From contig OY754986.1 of the NCBI GenBank assembly GCA_963576475.1, positions 7,543,031-7,607,030 of the forward strand: 64,000 nucleotides of DNA, read 5' to 3'. Source of the stretch: Molanna angustata. Its lineage: Eukaryota > Arthropoda > Insecta > Trichoptera > Molannidae. How positions within the stretch are numbered: position 1 is the stretch's first letter; every line of letters starts with the position of its first letter. Below are positions 53,050-64,000 of the stretch, one piece after another. A program made the position numbers and the translations under genes. A model generated the notes under the pieces. It was not told the DNA's origin and searched no databases. It saw only the letters and a list, made by a program, of their open reading frames with translations.

Positions 53050-53695
53050 GTGGGCTTCGTGTACGATGCAATGGGACGTGTGTTGAAGAAGAGATGTTCC
53101 GTTATGTCAGTATAGTCAGGATTGTGTATGTATTATTAAGGTGTTTTGTGTGAATGAAGAGTGGGCTTTGTGTACGACACGATGGGACGTCTGTTGAAGG
53201 AGAGATGTTCCGTTTTGTCAGGACAGTCAGCATTGTGTATGTATTATTACGGTGCTGTGTATGAAATAAAAGTGGGCTTCGTGTACGACACGATGGGACG
53301 TCTGTTGAAGGAGAGATGTTCCGTTTTGTCAGGACAGTCAGCATTGTGTATGTATTATTACGGTGCTGTGTGTAAAATAAAAGTGGGCTTCGCGTACGAC
53401 ACGATGGGACGTGTGTTGAAGGAGAGATGTTCCCTTATGTCAGGACAGTCAATTGCATTGTGTATGTATTATTAAGGTGTTGTATGTGAAATAAAATTGG
53501 GCTTCATGTACCACGCAATGGGACGTGTGTTGAAGGGGAGATGTTCCGTTATGTCAGGACAGTCAATTGCATTGTGTATGTGTTATTAAGTTGTTGTATG
53601 TGAAATAAAAGTAGGCTTCGTGTACGACGCGATAGGATGTGTGTTGAAGGAGAGATGTTCTGTTATGTCAGCACAGTCAATTGCATTGTGAAACT
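53050..53695. repeat. 111-bp satellite, about six copies
   Basis: GTGGGCTTCGTGTACGACAC-type unit starts occur at 53050, 53161, 53272, 53383, 53497 and 53611, giving periods of 111, 111, 111, 114 and 114. The later units carry a 3-bp insertion (CAGTCAATTGCATTG against CAGTCAGCATTG). The unit is a multiple of three, so repeating open frames exist on both strands (37-residue period). I regard these as a consequence of the repeat length, not genes. Confidence 0.93.
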
Positions 53696-54100
53696 GTCGA
53701 TTCGTTCAAGAGAATATAATTCTCTTAATGAATCAATAGTATAAGACCAAGACACGTGTATGTGTAATGTTCCGTTCTTTATTTACATACATTGACAATT
53801 TTTTGGTCATTTTTTTTTATTAACTATACATAATCGATGTTTTTCTATTTATTTTTTATCGCCTGTTTGTTGTCAACTTTCATTGTTTGTTTTGCATACA
53901 ATTATTATTTTTATTTATTATTAATATTTTTGTTATATCGTGTTACTGCTTTATTTTATGTGTACAAATGTAAAAGGCTTCTGGCTGTAGATACAAATAA
54001 ATAAATAAATTAATAAAGGAATATTATGATTGGTGTAGTGGACATTTAACATCCCAAAAACACCAACATAGAGGCTTCGTAGCATATATATGTTCTATAT
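53695..54100 (+). repeat. Repeat Q remnants
   Basis: AAACTGTCGATTCGTTCAAG then AGAATATAATTCTCTTAATG (53693-53735) matches the Q start. ACACCAACATAGAGGCTTCG then TAGCATATATATGTTC (54060-54095) matches a Q internal block. A/T-rich sequence separates them. Confidence 0.55.
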
Positions 54101-55063
54101 AACGCTCTTTTAATTTTTATGTGACCCCTTCAGTGATCATGTGGTTTTACCTTATATTCTTATTCTTTTGTACTCTAGCAGTTACTTTTTCTTTTTATTA
54201 TTATATGTATATACATATGTGTTTAATATTAATTGCCTGATATATAATAGTCTAAAATTGGCTCTATTTATATGTAATTGTTTATATAAAAAAAGTAATC
54301 GTTGAAGAGAATGATTACTATTTAAATGATTTTGAATTCAGAATTTTGAATTAATGTAATCATTGAAGAGAAAAATCTTCTCATACAATAAAAGTGATTT
54401 ATACAATTTCGTATGTAATAAAAAGGTTACGCAAGATTTGTTTGATATTTTTTTTGTCTCCGAAATTTTCACCCAGGTAAATCGTGCGTAGGAACGAAAC
54501 ACACTAAAAAATACTCGAATTCTGTGTAAATAATATTTAAGTTGTGTATAAAGAATACACGTTGTAATAAATCCATGTGTACATATTATCGGAGCTGGCA
54601 ATATGTAAGGGCAAGGGTTGTGTTGACAGGTAGATCCTTTATCCTGTCCTAGGCACCGTCTTCAACTAGAATCCTACCCTCCGACCATTTTGACTTTCGG
54701 GGAATAATACACACGAACACCTTTTAGTGTTCGTGTGTATTTGAGTCTCGGTGAATACAAAAAGCGTACCACAATCGCTCAATAGTTTTGGAGTTTTTCA
54801 ACAAGACCAAATATTGTGAAAACTCCAATGAATCGATTTTGAACTTTAACAATTCCAAAAAATAAAAAAACTACGTTAAAACCACAATATATTCAAAAGC
54901 TGTGTCAGAGAAAAGAGATCTCTGGGAGGCATTGCCACTATTTTCACTGTCTAGATCACAGAGTAACAACTCTCTAAACGAGTTGGACAGAGCCAATAAA
55001 GCGACTTCCAATGATCGATGCTTAAGTGTGAGCGGTCCTACAAAGTGGGATAGATTGTCTCCA
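54101..55063. other. Unassigned sequence with a short perfect hairpin
   Basis: Apart from the hairpin at 54706-54741, no TE, RNA or coding signature was recognised. An 87-codon minus-strand frame at 54338-54601 has no known motif. Confidence 0.35.
54706..54741. repeat. Short snap-back hairpin, perfect 15-bp arms and 6-bp loop
   Basis: AATACACACGAACAC (54706-54720), loop CTTTTA, GTGTTCGTGTGTATT (54727-54741). No T-run directly after it, so not a Pol III terminator-type structure. Confidence 0.8.
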
Positions 55064-55390
55064 GGGGGGAAAGTTTGGTGAACAGGCGAACAAAACCATC
55101 CATATCATGGATATAACTAAAAAAATAAAAAAAAACACTTCCTTGCACCCTGCGCAAGTGACGATCTAATTGCCATATGGCAATTTTTTTCATCTAACCA
55201 GTGTTTCCAGCCCACAGAAGCAAGATAGCGTGAGAAATGAATTTAAATAAACTTCTCCTCTGCTGGGGATCGTACCCAGGACGCTCAAACAGGAGCCAAA
55301 CGGCTTACCAACTGTGCCACGGCGGTCGGCATAACTACCTTATGGAGTTCTAATATATCTTAAGATGTTTTAAGACTCCATAAGATGTTT
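55064..55390. mobile_element. Foldback MITE J, copy 4, carrying SINE C
   Basis: Left arm GGGGGGAAAGTTTGGTGAAC then AGGCGAACAAAACCATCC and ATATCATGGATATAAC. After SINE C it resumes with ATAACTACCTTATGGAGTTC and TTAAGATGTTTTAAGA. The far arm is shorter and decayed. Confidence 0.7.
55120..55330 (-). repeat. SINE C copy with 7-bp TSD in MITE J
   Basis: Flanked by ATAACTA at 55113-55119 and 55331-55337. The plus strand shows the A-rich 3' end (AAAAAATAAAAAAAAACAC), CTTGCACCCTGCGCAAGTGA, TTGCCATATGGCAATTTTTT, CAGTGTTTCCAGCCCACAG, and head complement CGGCTTACCAACTGTGCCAC then GGCGGTCGGC. Confidence 0.86.
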
Positions 55391-57286
55391 ATTTTTTCAT
55401 ACCTAAATCTTTTTTGTTTATTTATAACGAAGTCTATTTTATTTATATGGAGATTTACATGACACTGCTTCTACTGTTATTTTTTGTATCTAAAATGCAT
55501 TTAAGGATGTCGAAATTTAAATAAAAAAATCTATGGTTTGCCATATCAATATGAAATTAATTTCATATTTGTATGAAAAATGTATATAACAGAAGTAAAA
55601 TTGAGTGATCAACTTCATATTGATATTGTATGTGTCTCTATAGACAAGTGTATTTTTGTACTCTCCACTTCTATCTTCCTCAATGGGTAGTGAGAACCGA
55701 ACACCACATTCTTCTATCTTGACACATACATCGCCTCATCAACATTAATACACTGTCTCATATAATATGCTCATCTTGCTAGTAATGCAATTTAACTTAA
55801 CATTTCTCAATAGGAATCATGTAGAAAATTCATACTGTGAGTTTCGTGACAATGTTTTTGTGTGTATGGTGTATTGTGAAATCTTTTGTCCTGGGAATCT
55901 TATATTTTTTTAAGAATCTAATATAAATATTCTTCATAAAAATGCATTTAGAGATTGTCAAATTGTAAAAATGAACAATTACTATGGTGTGGAGAGTTTA
56001 GTATTGGCTACAACCCACTCGTTTTTAAAATTCGTTTATTTTGCAGACGTTGCTTGTTTTAGATTTGAGATAAAACGCTTGGGTTCAGATTAAATACAAA
56101 ATTTTATTGGTATGGGGTTCGAATGTGATACTGGATGTCAACAGTATTTGGGGTCAAAATACAGATATATTTTATGGTAGAAAGCGATTTCAGGAAGAGA
56201 GGAGTATCTCTATCGATGATGGCTTCGTGAATTCTTTATCTGTTGGGCTTTTTGCCAAATCAAATTGAGACTTCTCTAGTTTATCTAAAAACCTACGCGG
56301 CCCACCATCGTGTTTATCCACGCATGGACTCCTTGTAAATATTTCTCTTAATGGAGTCTGTTTTTCTTCATTTTGTAATTCAAAACAGATATCTTATACC
56401 TTTCATTAACTTGTATCGTCAAGCTACGCATCATTTGTTTTTTTTTTGTTTTATTTTTAGCAACAGTCATTAATTGAATCGCTTATTTCGAAAACGACCA
56501 AAGTATGAATTTTATGCTTTTACAGGAGAGAGTAAAAACTTTCTCTTGAAAAAAAATCATATGTAATGATGTTATATTTGATTGTCATAAATATTGTAAT
56601 GACCATTAAATAACATTAGCCTGCGCTGGGACTGATCTTTCGACTGACCCGACAACTTGTTTTTCCAAAAGGGAGCTAATCCCTTCCTCTCCTCCTCCTT
56701 TTCCCCTCCTTGACCCTTCCCTAAATCCCAAACGCTCTTGCAATGCTATATGTAGGTTCAATAGTTTTTAATTTATTCAAACTTTTTATTCATAATACTA
56801 AATAAGAACATTGTAATTGGCGTTATGAAAATTTGTAATTTTTATACTATTTTTATATAAAACTCAAAGCTGTAATGTTCATTCAAATAATAAAATAAAA
56901 AATAAAATAAAATTAGTTTAACTTGCATTCATATAAATTGGGCATTCTGATGCATATTTATATGGGTTTTAAATTTTCATACTTTGATTGTTTTCGAAAA
57001 AAATGGGTCTTTTAGTTTGAAAACAACTAAAGTCTTACCACTTTGGTTGTTTTCATAATAAAAGACATAAAATTACAAGTAAGAAAAGGATAGGAAAACA
57101 AAAGTAATAATGAAATATATATTGTTTTTGTTTTATGAGTAAATCAACATCTTCTTGGCTCGTTTTTGTAGGCCACTGAACAATAGAGTCCCAAAATATT
57201 TTGTGCTCTTCAGGTATATATTGAATTATCTTCTTAATATCATCATTTTCTTTTCATTTATTGGAGTATATCCCTCTACATATTTA
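55391..57286. other. Unassigned sequence with X and N fragments
   Basis: 55675-55765 (minus): X 3' fragment (GTGAGAACCGAACACCACAT then TCTATCTTGACACATACATC). 56000-56040: repeat N motif GTTTAGTATTGGCTACAACC. 55600-55870 resembles 18.34-18.48 kb. 56640-56760 is a pyrimidine-rich block (CCTCTCCTCCTCCTTTTCCC) of unknown origin. No gene was recognised. Confidence 0.4.
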
Positions 57287-57369
57287 TAATTAGATAAAGG
57301 CATGTTTGTTTAATAGTGTTGTTAAATTATTTAACAACACTATTAAACAAACATGCCTATATCTAATTA
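57287..57369. repeat. Snap-back palindrome, 40-bp arms and 3-bp spacer
   Basis: Left arm 57287-57326 (TAATTAGATAAAGGCATGTT then TGTTTAATAGTGTTGTTAAA) and right arm 57330-57369 are reverse complements with one mismatch (A at 57297). Spacer TTA. Not simple sequence and not seen elsewhere in the window. Confidence 0.9.
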
Positions 57370-57870
57370 CGAAAAATCCTCTTTTTTTCAGCGGTCTCAC
57401 TTTCGAATCTCTCATATTTCAACCTACGCTTTTATCCCACCAACCTGCCGTAGGTATAATTTTATTTATTTATTGTGGTGTATTGTGTTGAGAGATGAAT
57501 AATTAACGCCGTATATGATCACAGTATCTATTTACAAATAGGCATAGGTCAAAAGCCTTTGGAGGAGATTTGTAGGAGAAGCTAAACGACCTTTAAGATG
57601 GAGATGATTCTCAGAAACGAATATTACAACCTGCAGTACAAGAGCTCTTTTTGACAGCTGAACTACTGCTATACCTAGTAGATAAATATCTACGGCGTTG
57701 TAATAGATTATTATTATTCACTAGCTTTTATGTCCCGCCGTTGGCCAAGAATGTAAATTAGTGAAGGAATAAGCAATCGTTTATATACCTACATAATATT
57801 GTCACACATGATTTTTTTTAACCGTAGTATGAAAAGTAGTTTGAAATTTAATTGAGTTTAAGCGGTGTAA
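57370..57870. other. Unassigned sequence
   Basis: No feature recognised. Confidence 0.35.
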
Positions 57871-57874
57871 AATC

Positions 57875-58555
57875 TTAAAGTGATGGCCACAATCCATTTG
57901 CTTTTATATATAAGCACATACAATTTCTGCACGCATGGACTATGGGAAATGATCTTAAATATGACTTATTATAAAAAGACAACGTCGTAAAGAGTTTGGA
58001 TTTGGCCACAACCCCTATTTTTATATATTGTCATCGAACGCAAATAATGTGTTTTAAATATTTAGTAATTTTGGATGATGGGAAATGGTTTAAAAATTGA
58101 TTAAACAAAAGTACTGAAAATATTCTAGTGTTGGTCCCATCCCATTCGTTTTTATATTTTTCGTCAAGTGTGCATATAGTTTATTATAGTTTTGCACAAT
58201 AAAACTGATAGACTTAAAACTGACACATAAGTCTACATTACAGAAGAAGAAGACTTAAGCTATGTTAAATAGTTTTTAATGAATATAAACGTTGTGAAGA
58301 TCCAGCAATGGCCACAACCCCGATTTTTTATATATTGTCATCAAAATGAAATGTGTAGTTATTGAAAATTAAGCAATATATGATGATTTAATAAATGGTG
58401 TAAATTTGATTGAACAAAAGTAATGAGAAGATTCTAGTGTTGGTCACATCCCATTCGTTTTTATGTATTTTCATCAAGTATGCATGTTGTTTATAATATT
58501 TCGTTACAATAGACTATTAGATATAAAACTAATCCAAAAGACTTAATAAAAAAAG
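57875..58555. repeat. Repeat N cluster: ~307-bp imperfect tandem duplication
   Basis: GGCCACAACCCC occurs at about 58001 and 58309. TGTTGGTC(C/A)CATCCCATTC then GTTTTTATxTxTTxxTCAAG occurs at 58129 and 58438 (spacing ~307-309). A third partial unit (ATGGCCACAATCCATTTGCT) lies at 57883. Single copies of the motif occur at 17.05 and 56.0 kb. Confidence 0.7.
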
Positions 58556-59050
58556 AAGTAGAAGTATAAAACTATAACAAATAGTTTGTAATAAAAACTG
58601 ACCCAATGGTCTACATAGAAGATGAAATAGAAGAATTACACATAAGGAAATGTATTATATAAAAAACTGACCAAAATTGAACTATAGGAAATATTTTATA
58701 TAAAATTCACCCAACATCTACATAAAATAAGAAAACGAAGAATTAGACTAAAGGATAGTTTGTTTAAAAATAGTTTGTTTAAAAACTAACCAAAAGGTCT
58801 ACATAAAGGAAGAAGAAGACGAATTAGACTATAGGAAATAGTTTGTATAAAAACTCACCCAAGGTCTACATAAATTAAGAAAAAGAAAAATTAGACTATA
58901 GGAAATAGTTTATTTATGAACTGTCCCAAATGACTTCACAAAAGAAGAGGAAGAAGATTTAAACCCCAAGAAATAGTTTGTAGAAAAAATCACCCAAAGG
59001 TCTACATAGAAAAAAGAAGAATTACACTATAGGAAATAGTTTGTAGGTAT
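58556..59050. repeat. Degenerate tandem repeat, ~75-85 bp unit
   Basis: Repeats of ATTAGACTATAGGAAATAGT, then TTGTATAAAAACTCACCCAA and AGGTCTACATAAA followed by AGAAGAAG-like filler occur about six times with heavy divergence. Confidence 0.65.
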
Positions 59051-60990
59051 ATTGAATGTGTATTGTAGTTAACCTAAAATAGTTTAATAATTTTCCTATA
59101 CAAAATCAGTATATTCTTGGTTTTTAAGTAGTAAGTATTAGGTATGTAGGTACCTACCTACAATGATGTTCTAAATTAATTCGAATTCGATTTATAACAA
59201 ATTTTATTTGAATATCAGAATGTGTCCGTTACCATAGTAACCATGTTCCAACATGTGAAAAATATCAAATATTATGGAGACATTTTTTGAATATGTAGGT
59301 ACCTACATTGGTTTATTCGATGCCATAAAAATGAAAATTGTCAGAAAAATCAAATATTTTAAACAAATTATGCAATTTTATTACGCCTATATCTTAACTA
59401 ATAATTAACAGACTTTTACAATATATGTCTTAAAACTTGCTGTAATGTCTTGTGTTTCATTTTATTATTTCATAATCACATTTATTTCAAAGGTATATTA
59501 TTTTAAAGAACATATTCATTCGGTAGGAAAATTAAATATCGTATGAAAAGATATTAAAATGGCGGGGTTATATGTACATTTGTACAAAACGCTTACTTTA
59601 AAAATAAGTTAAACATTATAATTAGACAAAATATTCACCATGTTTTTCACTTAAAAGCTAAGTTATACTTGAAAATATATTTTTTTCGTGTAAATACGTA
59701 CTTCTAACTTTTAAACTAACAGATATTTGCGTGCAAAATGTACACTTTTTTGACAGATATGACTTGGAAAATTTTGTATGAAAAAAATTATTATTGAAAT
59801 ATCTTTAAAATTCAGCATTTTAATCGCATTATTTTTAGCGTGACACTGCATCAGGTATACTGGTACACGTTCGCACATAAATTAGATTTTTAGATGCTCT
59901 TGGTTTTTCAAAAGGCGTGAGACAAACACACACACACACATACACACACACACACTAACATATTGATTGCTTTATTACTTTAGATTAAAAATTCCAAAAT
60001 ACGCTTTCTATTGAAAATTAGTAGATAATTGCACGTTGATAGAAAAACCATAGACAACGATAGATAATTATCGTATGCGGACAGATTCTATTGAAATAAA
60101 AATGGGGTCCCAGCAATTCAAATGATTAGAATAACTGGTAACTCCAATGATGACAATAACTGGTAACTCCAATATATAGGTATAATAAAATTCTTGTTAA
60201 CAGTTGTATAACTTTGATTAAAAAGCGATTTGCAGAATATTTATTTAACCTTTAAAGTTTTCTAGTTTTTGATTGAACACCATACCAAAAAAATACCCAC
60301 TTACATACATACATATAACTTTCCAAAATATTATGGTTAGGATGTTATATTTGATTACAAAGGGAAAAAAGTGTATTATTTTATAAATAAATAAATATAT
60401 TCCTTCGCAAATGGTTACACAACCATTGTTTAAGATATTGTAATAATTGTTAATCTCTGTTTAAATTTGGTAATGTTATATGAAATGAAATATAAAAAAA
60501 ATGTAAGGAAAATTTTGCGCGATCTTAACATGGAATATTTAGACCTTTCTCTTTCATTTGTTGAAAGGAATTTCAGCTCTTAGCATTTTCACAATTTTGA
60601 AAACATTTCTCCCGGTTTACAGGGTAACCATTCCCCATCATAACCATTGGAATTTATGAAAAGGGACACAAATGGCGCTTTTTTTATTGTGTCGTAAAGA
60701 AGCGGCTAAGCACACTTTGCCAAGGTCACAACATATACTTCGGTGTATTTAAACCCCAGTTCTTTGATACGAGGCACGGTATAGCTAATTTCCGCTTTCA
60801 ATACATCCAATTTCTTTAAAATCCTCTGTCGATGTCTCAGTTAAAGCTCTAAACTGACAGCTAATTGACGTACCTAAGATCCAATAAAAATTCCAAAAAG
60901 TTATCGTTCTACAAACGCGTGTAAGCCAGCAATACACCCATAAAACTATCCATTTTATTTCAGACAAGGCACTGGAAAATCTAATACTGA
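59051..60990. other. Unassigned sequence
   Basis: A (CA)n tract lies at 59925-59955. 60590-60900 is slightly less A/T-rich but has no TE or coding signature; a 73-codon minus-strand frame (60785-61006) has no known motif. Confidence 0.35.
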
Positions 60991-60991
60991 T

Positions 60992-61585
60992 ATTTTTTCT
61001 TGACAAAAGATTACTGCGTTTTTATATTATACTTTTTCCAAACAAAAGATTACTGTATTATTATATACTACGTTTTCTTGGCAAAAAAATACTGTGTTTT
61101 TAAAATATACATTTCCTTTACAAAGGATTACTGTGCTTTTATTATATACGTTTTCTTGATAAAAGATTACTGCGTTTTTATAGAATACGTTTTCTTGACA
61201 AAATATTACTACGCTTTCATAATATACGTTTTCTTGGCAAAAGATTACTGTGTTTTTATAATATACGTTTACTGTGTTTTTATAATATACGTTTTCTTGA
61301 CAAAAGATAACTGTGTTTTTATAATATACGTTTTCTTGACAAAATATTACTGTGTTTTTATGATATACGTTTAGTGTGTTTTTATAATATACGTTTTCTT
61401 GACAAAAGATAACTGTGTTTTTATAATATACGTTTACTGTGTTTTTATAATATACGTTTTCTTGACAAAAAATAACTGTGTTTTTATAATATACGTTTTC
61501 TTGACAAAAGATTACTATGTTTTTATAATATACATTTTCTTGAAAAAAGATTACTGTGTTTTTATAATATATGTTTTCTTATATT
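60992..61585. repeat. 39-bp minisatellite, ~13 units with 24-bp sub-duplications
   Basis: Unit TGACAAAAGATTACTGTGTT then TTTATAATATACGTTTTCT. At least three units carry an extra 24-bp partial copy (ACTGTGTTTTTATAATATAC then GTTT), making 63-bp versions. Unit and sub-unit lengths are multiples of three, so one plus-strand frame repeats KDYCVFIIYVFLT and stays open, with a single TAG at 61372-61374. Coding is unlikely. Confidence 0.93.
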
Positions 61586-61602
61586 TTTATATATTTCTTC
61601 TT

Positions 61603-61790
61603 GTCCGCCGTGGCACAGTTGGTAAGCCGTTTGGTTTCTGTGCCTGGGCTCGATCCCCAGCAGGGGAAAAAATCATTCAAATTCATTTCTCACGCAAACA
61701 TTGCTTCTCTGGGCTGGTTTGTTATAATAAATTGCCACACAGCAATAAACTCGCCACATGCGATGGGTGCAAGGAAGTGAAATTATTTAT
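61603..61790 (+). repeat. SINE C, full-length copy at the minisatellite edge
   Basis: Head GTCCGCCGTGGCACAGTTGG then TAAGCCGTTTGGTTTCTGTG, B-box GGGCTCGATCCCCAGCAGG. Body ATTCATTTCTCACGCAAACA, GGGCTGG, ATTGCCACACAGCAATAAAC, GGGTGCAAGGAAGTGAAAT. Confidence 0.85.
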
Positions 61791-62044
61791 TTCATATTAT
61801 TTATCATTCTTATATTTCAGAATTTCGATCAGTTATGAGATAGAATTATCGACAAACATCATGATAGTTACGCGGATCAAAATAGGTTTGTGTAGTTCAA
61901 CAAACTCGATACTGATCTGAGACTGGCGATTGAATATAAAAAAATCAAAAGGAAAATAAAAACTAAGATAAAACTATCCAATATTGACTGATTTGTAAAT
62001 CATCTTCAGATCATTTTGTATAACAATAATTACTGCTTTTAATT
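61791..62044. other. Unassigned A+T-rich sequence
   Basis: No feature recognised. Confidence 0.35.
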
Positions 62045-62825
62045 AGCTTGGGACTAGGGTATAAAATGGGTGGCAAAACTGTTACTGTTATCTGTTAGGC
62101 AGACGATGCGGTGATAATAGCTGAAACTGAGAATGACTTGCAAATAATGTTGAACAAATTCCATGTGGTATCACAGAGGCTAAACATGAATATATCAGTC
62201 AGTAAAACAAAAAGCATTACTATATCCAAACAACCTTCAAGGTGTAAGCTTACTGTTGATAATAAGCCCGTGGAACAAGTAATGAGTTTCAAATATTTAG
62301 GAGTAGAGATCTGCAGCCATAACGACCTATACACTGAAGTCCGCGAACAAGTCAAAAAAGCATCTGTCGTATCAGGATGTTTGAAAAATATGATCTGGAA
62401 GAATAAACACATGCGTATTGACACTAAGGTCAGAATATATAGGACATGACGTGTGCGACCGATCATGATGTACATATGCTGTGGAAACACGAGCAGATAC
62501 CGTACGAATCAAGGGGCTCCTAAGGACAACGGAGATGAAGGTCCTTAGGATAATAACAGCTCAAACTCTCCGAGATCGTGTTCGCAATGTTCAAATAAGG
62601 AAAACATGTGGAATTGAGGACATCGTTCGATGGAGTAGATCCAGAAGAAGACATTGAAGGGACTTGTATATATATAGCAGCGAACGAGATTCCTTCTGGC
62701 CGCCGCGCGCCGCCTGCCCGGTAGACCACCCAAGAGATGAAAGGATAGCTGGACTTCGTCATCCCAGGAGGCATAGTTTCTGAAGAATGGACTAACTAGA
62801 TCTACTAAATGAAGAAGAATAATTA
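62045..62825 (+). mobile_element. LINE family Y: RT palm end to 3' end
   Basis: Begins GLGYKMGGKTVTVIC, then a stop where the Tyr of YADD should be, ADDAVIIAE. The main frame (62111-62449) follows: NDLQIMLNKFHVVSQRLNMN, ISVSKTKSITIS, VDNKPVEQVMSFKYLGVEIC, EVREQVKKASVVSGCLKNMI and RIDTKVRIYRT. After a frameshift come the RPIMMY-like segment, TLRDRVRNV and CGIEDIVRWSRSRRRH. The 3' end is TCGTCATCCCAGGAGGCATA then GAAGAAGAAT. This is the longest Y copy. The stop in the catalytic box and the shifts show it is dead. Confidence 0.82.
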
Positions 62826-63555
<730 letters not shown>

Positions 63556-64000
63556 TCCCTTTTTGAAGAAGTTTATACCTATTACAAAGGTATAAACTTC
63601 TTCAAAAAGGGATTTAAGCCAACAACAAGTCTGTGCAAGGATGCTAACGGTTATATAATTTCATCCAACGAAGAAATAAAGAACAGATGGAAAGAACACT
63701 TTGGCCAGTTGCTAAATCCAAACAGAGATGTTAGAGAGAATGTCACCTATATCCCCCAGGAGTCAGGTAATGAAGATCAGATATCGGTCGCACCACCAAC
63801 GATTGTCGAAATAACGGCAGCTTTATACTTAAAAATAATAAGGCACCAGGGATTGATAATATACCAGCAGAGCTGTTTAAATATGGAAATGCACACTTAA
63901 TAACCTTATTGTGCAACCTGATATCAAAAGTGTGGACCCTAGAAAAGATCCCAGAAGAATGGCAAACAAGCATTATATGCCCTATTTACAAGAAAGGTGA
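63556..64000 (+). mobile_element. LINE family Y, N-terminal RT region, with inverted 5' end; runs off window
   Basis: After a 25-bp-arm palindrome (63556-63612) the frame reads [40 protein letters not shown] then [11 protein letters not shown]. After one frameshift near 63825 it continues [40 protein letters not shown] and TSIICPIYKKGD at the window edge. KAPGxDxIPAELFKxG ... IPxxWxxxxIxPIxKKGD is the start of the LINE RT domain. This insertion, or the tract before it, follows the 62.05-62.82 kb Y copy. Confidence 0.85.

Noticed and set aside
53102..53475. Proteins with 37-residue repeats on both strands
   Set aside because: Both strands are open because the satellite period is 111 bp; not evidence of coding.
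61000..61920. Repetitive membrane-like protein (KDYCVFIIYVFLT repeats)
   Set aside because: Open frame follows from a 39-bp tandem repeat and runs into a SINE; no start context or homology.

Overview
This is a window of eukaryotic, almost certainly insect, intergenic DNA. It is strongly A+T-rich and full of microsatellites. It holds decayed, mostly 5'-truncated non-LTR retrotransposons, tRNA-headed SINEs and foldback elements. I found no convincing host protein-coding gene: no exon series, no conserved host domain and no operon-like layout. Every recognisable protein signature belongs to a mobile element (reverse transcriptase, LINE C-terminal domains, a Penelope-type GIY-YIG nuclease). The LINE families, the three SINE families and the TAGGTACCTA-type AT-rich filler fit an insect, perhaps Lepidoptera or a relative. 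The order-level guess is inference only.

I use private family letters. LINEs: X (1.8, 18.6-19.3, 22.2, 33.4, 40.4, 48.4-49.15, 50, 55.7 kb), Y (5.8, 18.7, 29.9, 35.2, 35.4, 38.2, 62.1, 63.6 kb), T (1.0, 20.8, 23.9, 34.8, 52.1 kb), V (7.4, 39.3 kb), U (35.7, 38.7 kb), W (0, 41.3 kb), S, an L2/CR1-like family (8.5, 15.6-17.0, 21.2 kb), O (8.2, 31.0, 39.1 kb), and Jockey/I-like tails (10.9, 24.6, 24.9, 47.4 kb). A Penelope-like C-terminus lies at 10.1 kb. SINEs: A (tRNA-Thr-like head; 3.7, 7.9, 11.8 kb), B (7.3, 14.0/15.1, 29.2, 40.6, 47.7 kb), C (29.6, 34.3, 55.1, 61.6 kb). Foldback/MITE-like families: P (27.4, 44.5 kb; TTAA-flanked), J (22.05, 29.5, 45.4, 55.06 kb) and a single 181-bp element at 2.0 kb. 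Other repeats: Q (14.1, 26.0, 36.6, 46.2 kb), R (30.4, 41.0 kb) and K (12.1, 43.0 kb).

The window records a legible history of nested insertions with target-site duplications: V inside SINE B (7.4 kb), Y inside X (18.7 kb), W inside R (41.3 kb), SINE C inside foldback J (55.1 kb), Q inside SINE B (14-15 kb) and X inside a repeat called Z (48.4 kb). Tandem repeats include a 594-bp (TA)n tract (62.93-63.52 kb), a 39-bp minisatellite (61.0-61.6 kb), a 111-bp satellite (53.05-53.7 kb) and a 38-bp repeat (45.2 kb).

The most unusual pattern is a set of near-perfect inverted duplications with spacers of only 3-13 bp and arms up to 155 bp (5.3, 15.35, 47.9, 54.7, 57.3, 63.56 kb). Two of them sit at the presumed 5' end of a retroelement insertion, one of these inside a 13-bp target-site duplication. 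This suggests cDNA snap-back during retrotransposition, although an assembly or sequencing foldback artefact must be excluded. Second, LINE family X, the short repeat K and repeat Q share a related 3' terminus, as expected if K and Q are mobilised by X-type reverse transcriptase. Third, the Penelope fragment is followed by a degenerate hammerhead-like motif.
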